64,000 bases of DNA from Huaxiibacter chinensis (GTDB lineage: Bacteria; Pseudomonadota; Gammaproteobacteria; Enterobacterales; Enterobacteriaceae), in the NCBI RefSeq assembly GCF_022171985.1, contig NZ_JAJVHF010000002.1:434001-498000 (forward strand). The letters run 5' to 3'. This document shows, in pieces, positions 1 to 8,728 of this stretch. The position numbers and the translations under genes were made by a program. Every line of letters begins with the position of its first letter. The stretch's first letter is position 1. The notes beneath the pieces are model-generated. The model made no database searches and was not told where the DNA came from. It worked only from the letters and a program-made list of their open reading frames with translations.

Positions 1-197
1 GCCGGATCAAGCAGAGGAAATAGCTGTTCTTCCAGTTCACGCAGGCGCACACCCGGATAGCAATCCAGGGCCAGAACCGTGCGCTGGCGCCCGCGGTGCG
101 TTTCATTCAGCGTGGCGGCAAGGCCTTCCCAGCCTTCCCAGGCGCAATTGTCATATCCCGCCACCGGGATTTCGGGCCATTTATCGTAAGTCGTCAT
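1..197 (-). CDS. N-terminal part of a probable class I mannose-6-phosphate isomerase (partial)
   Basis: Only the first 65 codons lie in the window; the gene continues past base 1. It starts MTTYDKWPEIPVAGYDNCAW and is preceded by a good ribosome site (GGGAGAG, 6 bases before the ATG). The segments 'AWEGWEGL' and 'VLALDCYPGV' recall the amino-terminal extension of long ManA-like proteins that sit beside sugar PTS genes; I recognise this only by general similarity. The role would fit: a mannosidase of the MngB type releases mannose 6-phosphate, which an isomerase turns into fructose 6-phosphate. The gene points the same way as the PTS and mannosidase genes. However, a terminator and operator-like palindromes separate it from them, so it appears to have its own promoter. 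It could instead be a kinase-like or unrelated sugar protein. Confidence 0.5.
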   Translation of the reverse strand, partial: MTTYDKWPEIPVAGYDNCAWEGWEGLAATLNETHRGRQRTVLALDCYPGVRLRELEEQLFPLLDP

Positions 198-223
198 CAG
201 TTCTCTCCCGTTAGATGTCTTTA

Positions 224-271
224 GATTAATCGATTAACCTTATTCAGAAACGGTGGTTAACGGGATTAACC
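224..271. promoter_or_regulatory. Two operator-like palindromes before the isomerase-like gene
   Basis: Bases 224-239 read GATTAATCGATTAACC (perfect core TTAATCGATTAA at 226-237). Bases 255-271 read GGTTAACGGGATTAACC, a second, more widely spaced dyad. An even palindrome with a central CG is the usual operator form for LacI-family regulators. The same core occurs at 5010-5025 before the PTS gene, beside a LacI-family gene. Binding is inferred from these matches only. Confidence 0.6.
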
Positions 272-325
272 CGGCAGAATGAATAAACCTGCACGCAGGC
301 GGCAGGTTTCTGTGAGAGAACGCAC

Positions 326-353
326 AAAGAAAATCCCCGTCGTGGACGGGGAA
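326..353 (-). terminator. Rho-independent terminator after the mannosidase gene
   Basis: On the minus strand an 8-bp stem, TCCCCGTC/GACGGGGA (334-341 and 345-352) with a 3-base loop, is followed by TTTTCTTT. It lies 6 bases past the mannosidase stop codon and should end the PTS-mannosidase transcript before the isomerase-like gene. Confidence 0.85.
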
Positions 354-358
354 GGCCG

Positions 359-2989
359 TCAGGAGAAAAGCAGCGAAAAGGTCTGATAATGACCCGCAGG
401 AATAAGCAGCGGTGCGGTGACGGGTTTCGTTACCGCCTCTTTTAAATCGAGATACTGAATAAGGCAGGGGCGCAGGGTGGTCAGGCTAAACGCCTCAGGC
501 TGCGTGCCGGGGTTAAAAAGGCGCACGATGAGCTCGTCGTTGCGCACGCCAGGTTTACACAGGCTCATGAACACGCGCGGATTGTCCAGGCTCACCAGCG
601 AGCAGGCGGCGGGCATCTCCTGCTCAGGCAGCGGAATGGCAAAGCGTTCCAGACGCTCCTCAAAGGTATTGAGATCCTGCACCTGATACGTCATCCAGGA
701 AGGACGATAACCCTGAATGGCGGAGAACAGCGCCTGCTCATCTGCCAGGGTATCCAGCGCGAGCGCATACTCAAACAGCATAGGCTGAAGCATCTGGGCG
801 TCGGGTGTTTCCACCACGCAGTTGTTGATGCCAGAGGCGCGACCCGGGCGCCACGGCGTGTCGTCTTTGCCCAATAACCCGACGCTGCGAAAAAGCGTCA
901 ACGCCAGCGTATCCGACGCCGGAAGCACCTCGTACTCTTTGATACCCTGGGTGAGCGCGCAGAAGGAATGTGATTCATCACGCAGGTAAACCCCATTTTC
1001 CAGGGTGTAGATAGGCATTGGTTTTTCTACAAAACCCTTTTCACGCCAGCCTTTCAGCCAGGGGCTTTGCGTCTCACGCGCGATGACGGAAAAGCCCTGA
1101 TCGGCATACGATTGGCTGGGTCGATGCACCGGCGTGGCAAGATGAACGCGCAGCCGGTGGTCCTTCGCTTTGTTGGTTAACCGATGCTGAACCCGCAGCA
1201 GCGGCTCGTCCTGGCGCAGTGTGAGGGTGGTTTCAATCGTCAGCAAGCGGTCGCGCCGCCCGGCCTGACGGCTGAGCATGTCGGCGGGAAGCCGCAGCGG
1301 CGTCTCCAGGGTCATGATGCTCACCCGATCGCTCACTTCGCAGCGAATCAGGGTAAAGTGCGCCGTGCGGAGTTCCACATCGTCCGCCAGCGGGGCGAAG
1401 TCGAACGCATCCCCGTCGTCGCCACAGTCCACAAAGGTAAAAGGATCGCTGATGCGGACTCCCGTCTGGCGGTTTTCAAACGTCAGCGCGCCATCGTGCA
1501 GCGTCACGCGAAAGAACGCGTTTTCAACGGTCGTGCAGGAAGCGGGCATAAGCCGTGGGCTGGCCGGGCCTTCCTCAACCCGGTAAGTCTGCCAGCCCAG
1601 CCCGGATAGATCCGCGTTAAACAGGATCTCACTGCGGTAATAATCCTCGAGATCCTCCCGCTTCTCCCCCTCGGCGGTGACCACGATCCGCTGCCCGCCG
1701 CGAAGCTTTTCCTGACGAAGGATCGTGCAGGGCACCTTTTGCTGTTGATGGTACAGCGCAAATCCGCGGCGTCGGGTGAACACGACGGCTTCAACAGCTC
1801 GCGTTCCCGGATGCGGATCGCCGTTAAACACCACCAGCGCATCAGGCTGGGCGATGCGGTAACTGATTTTTTTCTTCAGCAGATTAATCAGACTCAGCGC
1901 CGATCGCTCGACGCTGATCAGTCGGTTTTTGATGTTCTGATTAACCGGATCGGCGTTGGTGGCTTCGACGCCGTTATGCGCCTGGGCCATAAAAAGGGTT
2001 TTCCACAGGGACGCTAGCACCGGCGAAGGCCAGTGGATCCCCATTACCGAGGCCAGCGCGGCCAGCGGCTCAAGCTTATCGATCAGCAGATGTTCCGTTT
2101 GCCAGTTTTGCCGCTTGATGTCGTAGCGGGTGGAGTGGCAGGTGCGGTGAATACGGGATTTTTGACAGGCATAAAGCTCGCCTTTCAGCGTGTGGTGAAA
2201 CGACGCCTCAGACCAGGTCTCCCGCATGTAGCGTTCGTAATCGGCGAGGATAAAGCGCCAAGGCAGCGCTTTTTGATTCAGCGCCGCCACGATCTGCGGA
2301 AAGCGTGGATTCGCCAGCACCTGATCGCCGCCCGCAGGCAGTAACAGGTTACGGGTACTGCGATTCATATTTTTAAGCGCGGTCAGGATCGGCAACAGCC
2401 GGTGCTGTAAATACGCTTCATCGTCAGACAAAAATTTGCCGGGACCGTAGCCGTAATAAAGATAGTTGGTGGCAATTTTTGCGCCGTCTGGCGACTGCCA
2501 CCAGAGGTTCAGGTCCCCGTCCAGCTCGTCGGTATAGACGCCGCGTTGCAGCACCGCATAATCAATCCCTAGCTGCGTAAAGAGGGAGGGCAGCCAGGCG
2601 TGCTGGCCGAAAATATCCGGCAGATAGCCAATGTTCATGCTGTGGCCGAACGCTTCGGCGACAGCCATTCCGCACTGCAGGTTGCGGATGAGCGATTCAG
2701 TGCGGATCAGCAGCGAATCGCACTGGGTGTACCAGGGGCCAACAAACAATCGACGCCCGGCGATAAGCGCCGCCAGCCGCTGTCGATTTTCCGGTCTGAC
2801 CCGCAGATACTCCTCCAGTACACAGGCGAGGCCATCAAAGGTGTAGGCGGGAAAGGCGTCGTCTTTTTCCAGCAGCGCGATCAGCGCGTCGAGGTTTTCG
2901 ACCAGCAGAATATGGGAATCCTCACAGGTGAAATACCACTCGGCATCCCAGTGTGAATGGGGGACGACATAGACATCCTGACGTTGCAT
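359..2989 (-). CDS. mngB: Alpha-mannosidase, glycoside hydrolase family 38 (MngB-like)
   Basis: An 876-residue protein, against 877 in E. coli MngB. MngB cleaves 2-O-(6-phospho-mannosyl)-glycerate, delivered by the PTS, to mannose 6-phosphate and glycerate in the cytoplasm. The metal-binding start of the GH38 domain is visible as PHSHWDAEW (His11, His13, Asp15). The segment GYLPDIFGQHAW holds the probable nucleophile Asp125, and a further His lies in MAQAHNGVEATN. There is no signal peptide. The start follows AAGGAGGTT, and the gene begins 12 bases after the PTS gene, so the two form one operon. Because the regulator is of a different family from E. coli MngR, the true substrate may be another phosphorylated mannoside. 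Confidence 0.85.
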   Translation of the reverse strand: MQRQDVYVVPHSHWDAEWYFTCEDSHILLVENLDALIALLEKDDAFPAYTFDGLACVLEEYLRVRPENRQRLAALIAGRRLFVGPWYTQCDSLLIRTESLIRNLQCGMAVAEAFGHSMNIGYLPDIFGQHAWLPSLFTQLGIDYAVLQRGVYTDELDGDLNLWWQSPDGAKIATNYLYYGYGPGKFLSDDEAYLQHRLLPILTALKNMNRSTRNLLLPAGGDQVLANPRFPQIVAALNQKALPWRFILADYERYMRETWSEASFHHTLKGELYACQKSRIHRTCHSTRYDIKRQNWQTEHLLIDKLEPLAALASVMGIHWPSPVLASLWKTLFMAQAHNGVEATNADPVNQNIKNRLISVERSALSLINLLKKKISYRIAQPDALVVFNGDPHPGTRAVEAVVFTRRRGFALYHQQQKVPCTILRQEKLRGGQRIVVTAEGEKREDLEDYYRSEILFNADLSGLGWQTYRVEEGPASPRLMPASCTTVENAFFRVTLHDGALTFENRQTGVRISDPFTFVDCGDDGDAFDFAPLADDVELRTAHFTLIRCEVSDRVSIMTLETPLRLPADMLSRQAGRRDRLLTIETTLTLRQDEPLLRVQHRLTNKAKDHRLRVHLATPVHRPSQSYADQGFSVIARETQSPWLKGWREKGFVEKPMPIYTLENGVYLRDESHSFCALTQGIKEYEVLPASDTLALTLFRSVGLLGKDDTPWRPGRASGINNCVVETPDAQMLQPMLFEYALALDTLADEQALFSAIQGYRPSWMTYQVQDLNTFEERLERFAIPLPEQEMPAACSLVSLDNPRVFMSLCKPGVRNDELIVRLFNPGTQPEAFSLTTLRPCLIQYLDLKEAVTKPVTAPLLIPAGHYQTFSLLFS

Positions 2990-3001
2990 ATAACCTCCTT
3001 G

Positions 3002-4954
3002 TTAATCGATTTTTAGCGTGCCATGTTTGATGAAGTAATAGCGCACCAGCACGTTGCTGAGCGCGATAAACGCGATTCCCACGCCCATCCCGCACAGATA
3101 CGCGGGCAGATTTTCCACCAGCGGCCAGCCCCAGACCGCGGGCAGCGGATACCACTGCACCGAACCGAGCTGGATGGCGATAACGGAGCCCAGTACCGCG
3201 CCAAGGATATTGAGAGTAATGGTGATCAGCGGGTTTTTAAGCATGAAGGGGATCGCCCCTTCGCCAATCGCCAGAAAGCCGAGGATCAGCGAGGTGGTGC
3301 CCGTCACGCGCAGGCTGTCGTCGAACACGCGGCGGTGAACGATAAAGCGATCGACAAGCGTCGCCAGACCAATGCCGATCGGCGGGATCACAATGGCGAG
3401 CACGCGTGGCGTGAGGGGAAAAATATGATCGGCCGCCAGGCCGATGGCGATCGCCCCAGCCGATTTATTCACCGGGCCGCCCAGGTCAAAGGCTGTGAGT
3501 GATGCGATGATCACAGACAATAGCAGCGCACTGGAGCGGCCATGTTCGACAATAAAACGTTGCAGCGCCTGGTTAAGCCCGCCAAACACCGGATCGACAA
3601 ACCCGCTGTTTAAAAAGAACAGCAGCAACACGGTCAGGCCAGGCACGATCAGCATCGGCTTCATCGCCTGTAAATTCTTGTGCAGATGAATATGCCGGTT
3701 GAGGAAATCAGCAATCAGTCCGGCCGCCATCCCAAGGATCAACGCCCCTAGAAAGCCAGAGGGAATGCCCCCGTCGATCGACCAGAACGTGTAATGAAGT
3801 CCGCCCGCGAAGGCCCCGCCAATAAAGCCGGGCACCAGCCCGGGCCGGTCAGCAATACTCCAGGCCATATAGGCGGCAAAGACCGGATACATAAATTTCA
3901 TGATCATCGTGCCATACAGCGACAAGCCGTGCGCCGTCTCCAGAAGGCGGTTGTCGCTGGTGGCGTAACGCGCCTCGGCAGGATTGGTCACGCCAAACGC
4001 CCCGGCCAGAAGCTGGGCGACGCCAATCATTAATCCGGCGGCGACAATGACCGGGATCATGTATGAGATGCCGCTGGAGACGCCCTGATAAAGTCGACCG
4101 GAGAGGCTTTTCGATGCCGTTACCGGCGTTGACTGGGCATCATCCGGCACAAGGCCCTCCGGGGCAGTGAGAAACCGGCTGATGACGCCGTCGGCATCTC
4201 TGAGCGGGTCCGATACCGAAACGGAGAGAAAGGGTTTTCCCTTGAATCGCCCCTTTCCCTTAGGGGGGAGCGAGGCGGCGAAGATCACCCCGTCAGCAGC
4301 GCGAATTTGCTCTGGCGTGACCTCATCTTCTGTACCGCTGGCTCCTTGTTTTTCACTCAACACCCGGATTCCACGCGCCGCGCCCGCTTTTTCCAGCGCT
4401 TCGGCGGCCATATAGGTATGAGCGATTCCCGTAGGGCAAGAGGTAATGACAATCAACGAGCGGGCAGGCAGGGCTAAGGGGGTTGCATCATCATGGTGGG
4501 CAGGGTTGTCCAGCAGGGCAAGGAAGCTGGCGGCATCGGCGGCCCGCTTCAGGGCATACACATTTTCCTCCTGCATGAGCGTCAGGCTCAGGGTGGAGAG
4601 CAGTTTCAGGTGCCCGTCGTCATCCCCCTCAGGAACCGCCAGCAGAAAGACCAGGTCGACCTTATCTTCCCCGTCCATGGTGGGCCAGTCCTCAACCGGG
4701 CGTTTCAGACGAGCAACGGCGAAAGCCGGAGTCGTCACGGCCGACGATTTGCCGTGAGGAATGGCTATCCCCTGTTCAAATCCCGTTTCCGACAGGTTTT
4801 CCCGCTGCCAAACCGCATCAAGAAAGGCCGTTTTATCGGTGACTTTTCCCTGTTCATATAACCGGCGGGCCAGCTCGTCGAGGATCTTTTCCCGGCTATC
4901 CCAGTCCGCATCAAGCACAATCAGTCTGTCGGTCGTTATGCTGCTTAATGACAT
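3002..4954 (-). CDS. mngA: PTS fructose-family transporter EIIABC (MngA-like)
   Basis: A 650-residue membrane permease that imports and phosphorylates its sugar using phospho-HPr; E. coli MngA (HrsA) has 658 residues. The EIIA domain covers about residues 1-150, with the phosphorylated His67 in GIAIPHGKSS. The EIIB domain covers about 165-265, with phospho-cysteine Cys173 in ITSCPTGIAHTYMAAEAL. EIIC starts near 290 and has many hydrophobic segments. All three domains and both phosphorylation sites are intact. The next gene is an MngB-like mannosidase, so 2-O-mannosylglycerate or a related mannoside is the likely substrate. The substrate cannot be read from sequence alone, since fructose-family EIIABC proteins carry several sugars. 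Confidence 0.85.
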   Translation of the reverse strand: MSLSSITTDRLIVLDADWDSREKILDELARRLYEQGKVTDKTAFLDAVWQRENLSETGFEQGIAIPHGKSSAVTTPAFAVARLKRPVEDWPTMDGEDKVDLVFLLAVPEGDDDGHLKLLSTLSLTLMQEENVYALKRAADAASFLALLDNPAHHDDATPLALPARSLIVITSCPTGIAHTYMAAEALEKAGAARGIRVLSEKQGASGTEDEVTPEQIRAADGVIFAASLPPKGKGRFKGKPFLSVSVSDPLRDADGVISRFLTAPEGLVPDDAQSTPVTASKSLSGRLYQGVSSGISYMIPVIVAAGLMIGVAQLLAGAFGVTNPAEARYATSDNRLLETAHGLSLYGTMIMKFMYPVFAAYMAWSIADRPGLVPGFIGGAFAGGLHYTFWSIDGGIPSGFLGALILGMAAGLIADFLNRHIHLHKNLQAMKPMLIVPGLTVLLLFFLNSGFVDPVFGGLNQALQRFIVEHGRSSALLLSVIIASLTAFDLGGPVNKSAGAIAIGLAADHIFPLTPRVLAIVIPPIGIGLATLVDRFIVHRRVFDDSLRVTGTTSLILGFLAIGEGAIPFMLKNPLITITLNILGAVLGSVIAIQLGSVQWYPLPAVWGWPLVENLPAYLCGMGVGIAFIALSNVLVRYYFIKHGTLKID

Positions 4955-5009
4955 ATTACCCCCTGACGTAACGCGTTGTTCCCTGTAAGAATGAATCTGG
5001 ACACTCCGA

Positions 5010-5057
5010 GGTTAATCGATTAACTTTTTGTGGGTAGTGTGCTTAATGCGATTAACT
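5010..5057. promoter_or_regulatory. Operator-like palindromes between the PTS gene and the LacI-family gene
   Basis: Bases 5010-5025 read GGTTAATCGATTAACT, sharing the core TTAATCGATTAA with 226-237. A second, looser dyad, TTAATGCGATTAA, is at 5043-5055. They lie in the 191-base gap between the divergent PTS and regulator genes, so they could control both directions. Confidence 0.65.
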
Positions 5058-5145
5058 CAGCAGTATCGGGGATATCAGGATTTTCCTCGGGGATTAAGTG
5101 CGTCACTTCACATTAAAAATCTTCCGTGGGTAAAGGGGCGAATGT

Positions 5146-6153
5146 ATGAGCGCGGTTACGCTGGCGCATGTGGCTAAACGGGCAGGCGTGTCGACGGCGA
5201 CAGTCTCCATGGTGCTGTGCAATAAAGGCCGTATTTCCGCGGCCACCCGCGAGAAGGTGCTGCGGGCGCTGGATGAATCCGGCTACGTCTACAACCAAAC
5301 CGCGGCGAACCTGCGTAATCGCAGCAGTAACCAGGTGGGCCTGCTGTTGCACGATATCACCAACCCTTTTTACAGCGAGATGACGGCGGGGCTGAGCCAT
5401 GAGATGGAGCGCCACGAGCTGCTACTGTTGTTGGCTAACAGCGAAGAGTCGTCCGAGCGTCAGCAAAAGTTTGTCGACTCGCTGATGCGTAACAACGTGG
5501 GTGGGATGGTGCTGTGCGCCGCGCGCGAGACGCCGCAGGCCTTTTTTGATGGCCTTAAGCGACGCAATATTCCGGCCATTATGGTGGTGCGGCCCTTAAG
5601 CGATCCTGATGTCGATTTTGTCGGGACCGATAACGTACTCGGCACGCAGATGGCGACCGAGCACCTTTTACGCATGGGGCATCGGGATATCGCTTTCATC
5701 GGCGGCAGCCAGAATTCCGGCACGCGGGCGCAGCGAATTGAGGGATTTACCCGCATGCTGCAGACGTACGGCGTAACGCCTAATCCGGCGTGGATCGTGG
5801 CATCTCAGGCGACGCAAAGTGATGGTGCGCGCGTGGCGGAAGCGTTGTTAACGGCTCACCCGCGCATTAGCGCGGCAATTTGCTATCAGGATATTGTCGC
5901 GCTTGGCGTGATGCAGTGTTTACGTAAGCTCGGTCACGAGCCGGGGCGCGATTTTGCCCTGGTCGGGTTCGATGATATTACCGAGGCCGCCCTGGTGCAG
6001 CCAGCCCTGACCACCGTTTCGGTGGCGGCCAAAGAGATAGGACGTAAAGCGGGGGAGCTGCTTTACAGCCGCATGCAAGGCAACGATGAACCGGCTAAAC
6101 GGATCATTCTGCCTCCTGCGCTGGTGATCCGCGAATCCTGCGGCTTTCGCTAA
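5146..6153 (+). CDS. LacI-family transcriptional regulator of the adjacent mannoside cluster
   Basis: A 335-residue regulator. The amino end is a LacI-type helix-turn-helix with hinge (VTLAHVAKRAGVSTATVSMV, residues 4-23, reaching about 60). A periplasmic-binding-protein-like effector domain follows from about residue 62 to the end. The family norm is 330-345 residues. By general look it belongs with the MalI/GalR-like repressors. It is divergent from the PTS gene, with palindromic operator candidates between them and again before the isomerase-like gene. It is therefore probably the local repressor, relieved by a pathway sugar or sugar phosphate. E. coli mngAB is controlled by the GntR-family MngR instead. 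A chaperone or housekeeping role is unlikely. Confidence 0.8.
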   Translation: MSAVTLAHVAKRAGVSTATVSMVLCNKGRISAATREKVLRALDESGYVYNQTAANLRNRSSNQVGLLLHDITNPFYSEMTAGLSHEMERHELLLLLANSEESSERQQKFVDSLMRNNVGGMVLCAARETPQAFFDGLKRRNIPAIMVVRPLSDPDVDFVGTDNVLGTQMATEHLLRMGHRDIAFIGGSQNSGTRAQRIEGFTRMLQTYGVTPNPAWIVASQATQSDGARVAEALLTAHPRISAAICYQDIVALGVMQCLRKLGHEPGRDFALVGFDDITEAALVQPALTTVSVAAKEIGRKAGELLYSRMQGNDEPAKRIILPPALVIRESCGFR

Positions 6154-6210
6154 ACGTTATGTCTTTTGCTGATATCTCGCCCTGTTTTACATTAAATTCT
6201 AATTATTGGC

Positions 6211-6254
6211 GTTTTCAGATGGCAGCCCAGGCAAAGGCTGGTTAATCTGAAAAC
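6211..6254. repeat. Long inverted repeat in the dapB leader
   Basis: GTTTTCAGAT (6211-6220) is repeated inverted as ATCTGAAAAC (6245-6254), a perfect 10-bp match. Inside it, CAGCC (6223-6227) pairs with GGCTG (6236-6240). The element ends 32 bases before dapB. No T-run follows on the plus strand, so it does not look like a simple terminator. Confidence 0.6.
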
Positions 6255-6271
6255 GATTTACATACTTTTAA

Positions 6272-7108
<837 letters not shown>

Positions 7109-7161
7109 TATTAGTTACCCTTCGTGATGTGGTTATTGTAATCATAATCTATTGATTACAC

Positions 7162-7190
7162 AGGGCAATAATTTATTGCCCTTTTATTTT
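7162..7190 (+). terminator. dapB terminator
   Basis: GGGCAATA (7163-7170) pairs with TATTGCCC (7174-7181) across a 3-base loop and is followed by TTTTATTTT. This is a typical intrinsic terminator 54 bases after the dapB stop. Confidence 0.85.
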
Positions 7191-7270
7191 GCCTTTCATA
7201 CGTAAATTTAATCCTGTAAGTGATAAAAAAGAATCTTATCTACTGATATTGCGTTGCAAATTTGTAAATT

Positions 7271-7286
7271 TTGACCATCTGGTCCA
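7271..7286. promoter_or_regulatory. RutR-type operator in the carAB control region
   Basis: TTGACCATCTGGTCCA fits the E. coli RutR consensus TTGACCAnnTGGTCAA at 13 of 14 fixed positions. RutR, a uracil/thymine sensor, is known to act on E. coli carAB from a similar upstream position. The rest of the 454-base gap (7109-7562) holds the dapB terminator, this box, a PurR box, two promoters and two ARG boxes. Confidence 0.75.
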
Positions 7287-7327
7287 GTTTTTCGACCCAT
7301 CAGCCCTTTCGAAACAGTTAACTTCTC

Positions 7328-7343
7328 AAACAAACGTTTTCTA
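7328..7343. promoter_or_regulatory. PurR-type operator of carAB
   Basis: AAACAAACGTTTTCTA matches the PurR consensus ACGCAAACGTTTTCNT at 12 of 15 fixed positions, including the whole CAAACGTTTTC core. It lies about 86 bases before the -35 of P1, as purine repression of carAB P1 would require. Confidence 0.7.
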
Positions 7344-7428
7344 TAGTGATTTGCTTGATCTTTTTGCTGGTTAAACTGCGATAATCACGCCAGCGGCGCA
7401 AAAGAATAAACAAAATAGCCATTATAAG

Positions 7429-7457
7429 TTGACTTTCATGCCTCAAATCTCCAGAAT
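7429..7457 (+). promoter_or_regulatory. carAB promoter P1 (pyrimidine-controlled)
   Basis: -35 TTGACT (7429-7434), a 17-base spacer and -10 CAGAAT (7452-7457). The hexamers and the GCCGCCGTTTGCC initial region match the known E. coli P1. Confidence 0.8.
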
Positions 7458-7496
7458 GCCGCCGTTTGCCGAAAATCCACTGGCAACAAATTTGCA

Positions 7497-7552
7497 TTGA
7501 TTCATGACGTGGTTGTGAATTAATATGCAGATAAAGTGAGTGAATATTCTCT
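7497..7552 (+). promoter_or_regulatory. carAB promoter P2 and two ARG boxes (arginine-controlled)
   Basis: Two 18-bp ArgR boxes, 7514-7531 (TGTGAATTAATATGCAGA) and 7535-7552 (AGTGAGTGAATATTCTCT), are separated by 3 bases, the standard spacing for an ArgR hexamer. They cover a candidate -10 TAATAT (7521-7526); a candidate -35 is TTGATT (7497-7502). The arrangement is the same as in E. coli. The P2 hexamers are less certain than the boxes. Confidence 0.8.
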
Positions 7553-7562
7553 GGAGGGTGTT

Positions 7563-8711
7563 TTGATTAAGTCAGCGCTATTGGTTCTGGAAGACGGAAC
7601 CCAGTTTATCGGTCGGGCCATAGGGGCAACAGGTTCGGCGGTTGGGGAAGTCGTTTTCAATACTTCAATGACCGGTTATCAAGAAATCCTCACTGATCCT
7701 TCCTATTCCCGCCAAATCGTCACCCTTACTTATCCCCATATCGGCAATGTCGGCACCAACGCCGCCGATGAAGAATCTTCCCAGGTCCATGCGCAAGGCC
7801 TCGTCATCCGTGATCTGCCGCTGATTGCCAGCAACTATCGCAACACCGAAGACCTTTCTTCTTACCTTAAGCGCCATAACATCGTGGCCATTGCCGATAT
7901 CGATACCCGTAAGCTGACGCGCATTCTGCGTGAGAAAGGCGCGCAAAACGGCTGCATCATCGCGGGTGATAACCTGGATGCGGCGCTGGCGCTGGAGAAA
8001 GCGAAAGCGTTCCCGGGCCTGAACGGGATGGATCTGGCAAAAGAAGTGACTACCGCTGAAGCCTATAGCTGGACACAGGGCAGCTGGACGCTGGCAGGCG
8101 ACCTGCCGGAAGCCAAAAAAGAAGACGAGTTACCCTTCCACGTGGTGGCGTATGACTACGGCGCTAAACGTAACATCCTGCGTATGCTGGTGGATCGCGG
8201 CTGCCGCCTGACGGTTGTACCGGCACAGACCCCGGCAGAAGACGTGCTGAAGATGAATCCGGACGGAATCTTCCTTTCAAACGGTCCTGGCGACCCGGCA
8301 CCGTGCGATTACGCCATCGACGCGATTAAAACCTTCCTGGACACCGATATTCCGGTATTCGGGATCTGCCTGGGCCACCAGCTGCTGGCGCTGGCGAGCG
8401 GGGCAAAAACCATCAAGATGAAGTTTGGTCACCACGGTGGTAACCACCCGGTGAAAGACATCGATAACAACACCGTCATGATTACGGCGCAGAACCACGG
8501 CTTTGCAGTGGATGAAGCGACGATGCCGGCAAACCTGCGCGTGACGCACAAATCGCTGTTCGATGGCACCCTGCAGGGGATTCATCGCACCGATAAGCCC
8601 GCCTTCAGCTTCCAGGGCCACCCTGAAGCCAGCCCGGGGCCGCATGATGCCGCACCGCTGTTCGATCACTTCATCGAACTTATTAAGCAGTACCGTCAAA
8701 CCGCTAAGTAA
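7563..8711 (+). CDS. carA: Carbamoyl phosphate synthase small (glutaminase) subunit
   Basis: Hydrolyses glutamine and passes ammonia to CarB for carbamoyl phosphate, the shared precursor of arginine and pyrimidines. I place the start at the TTG at 7563, giving 382 residues, exactly as in E. coli CarA, with GGAGGG just before it. An in-frame GTG at 7536 would add nine codons, but it lies inside the second ARG box and is rejected. The class I amidotransferase domain is in the carboxyl half: nucleophile in FGICLGHQ, and the His-Glu pair in FQGHPEAS. carB follows after 17 bases in the same operon. Confidence 0.97.
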   Translation: MIKSALLVLEDGTQFIGRAIGATGSAVGEVVFNTSMTGYQEILTDPSYSRQIVTLTYPHIGNVGTNAADEESSQVHAQGLVIRDLPLIASNYRNTEDLSSYLKRHNIVAIADIDTRKLTRILREKGAQNGCIIAGDNLDAALALEKAKAFPGLNGMDLAKEVTTAEAYSWTQGSWTLAGDLPEAKKEDELPFHVVAYDYGAKRNILRMLVDRGCRLTVVPAQTPAEDVLKMNPDGIFLSNGPGDPAPCDYAIDAIKTFLDTDIPVFGICLGHQLLALASGAKTIKMKFGHHGGNHPVKDIDNNTVMITAQNHGFAVDEATMPANLRVTHKSLFDGTLQGIHRTDKPAFSFQGHPEASPGPHDAAPLFDHFIELIKQYRQTAK

Positions 8712-8728
8712 TCAGGAGTATTAAGACC

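Noticed and set aside
3001-3011. Third TTAATCGAT-like site near the PTS stop codon
   Set aside because: Only one half of the palindrome matches and it overlaps the stop codon, so it is probably chance.
7189-7374. 61-codon frame in the dapB-carA gap
   Set aside because: It runs through the RutR and PurR boxes, has no ribosome site and starts within the T-run of the dapB terminator.
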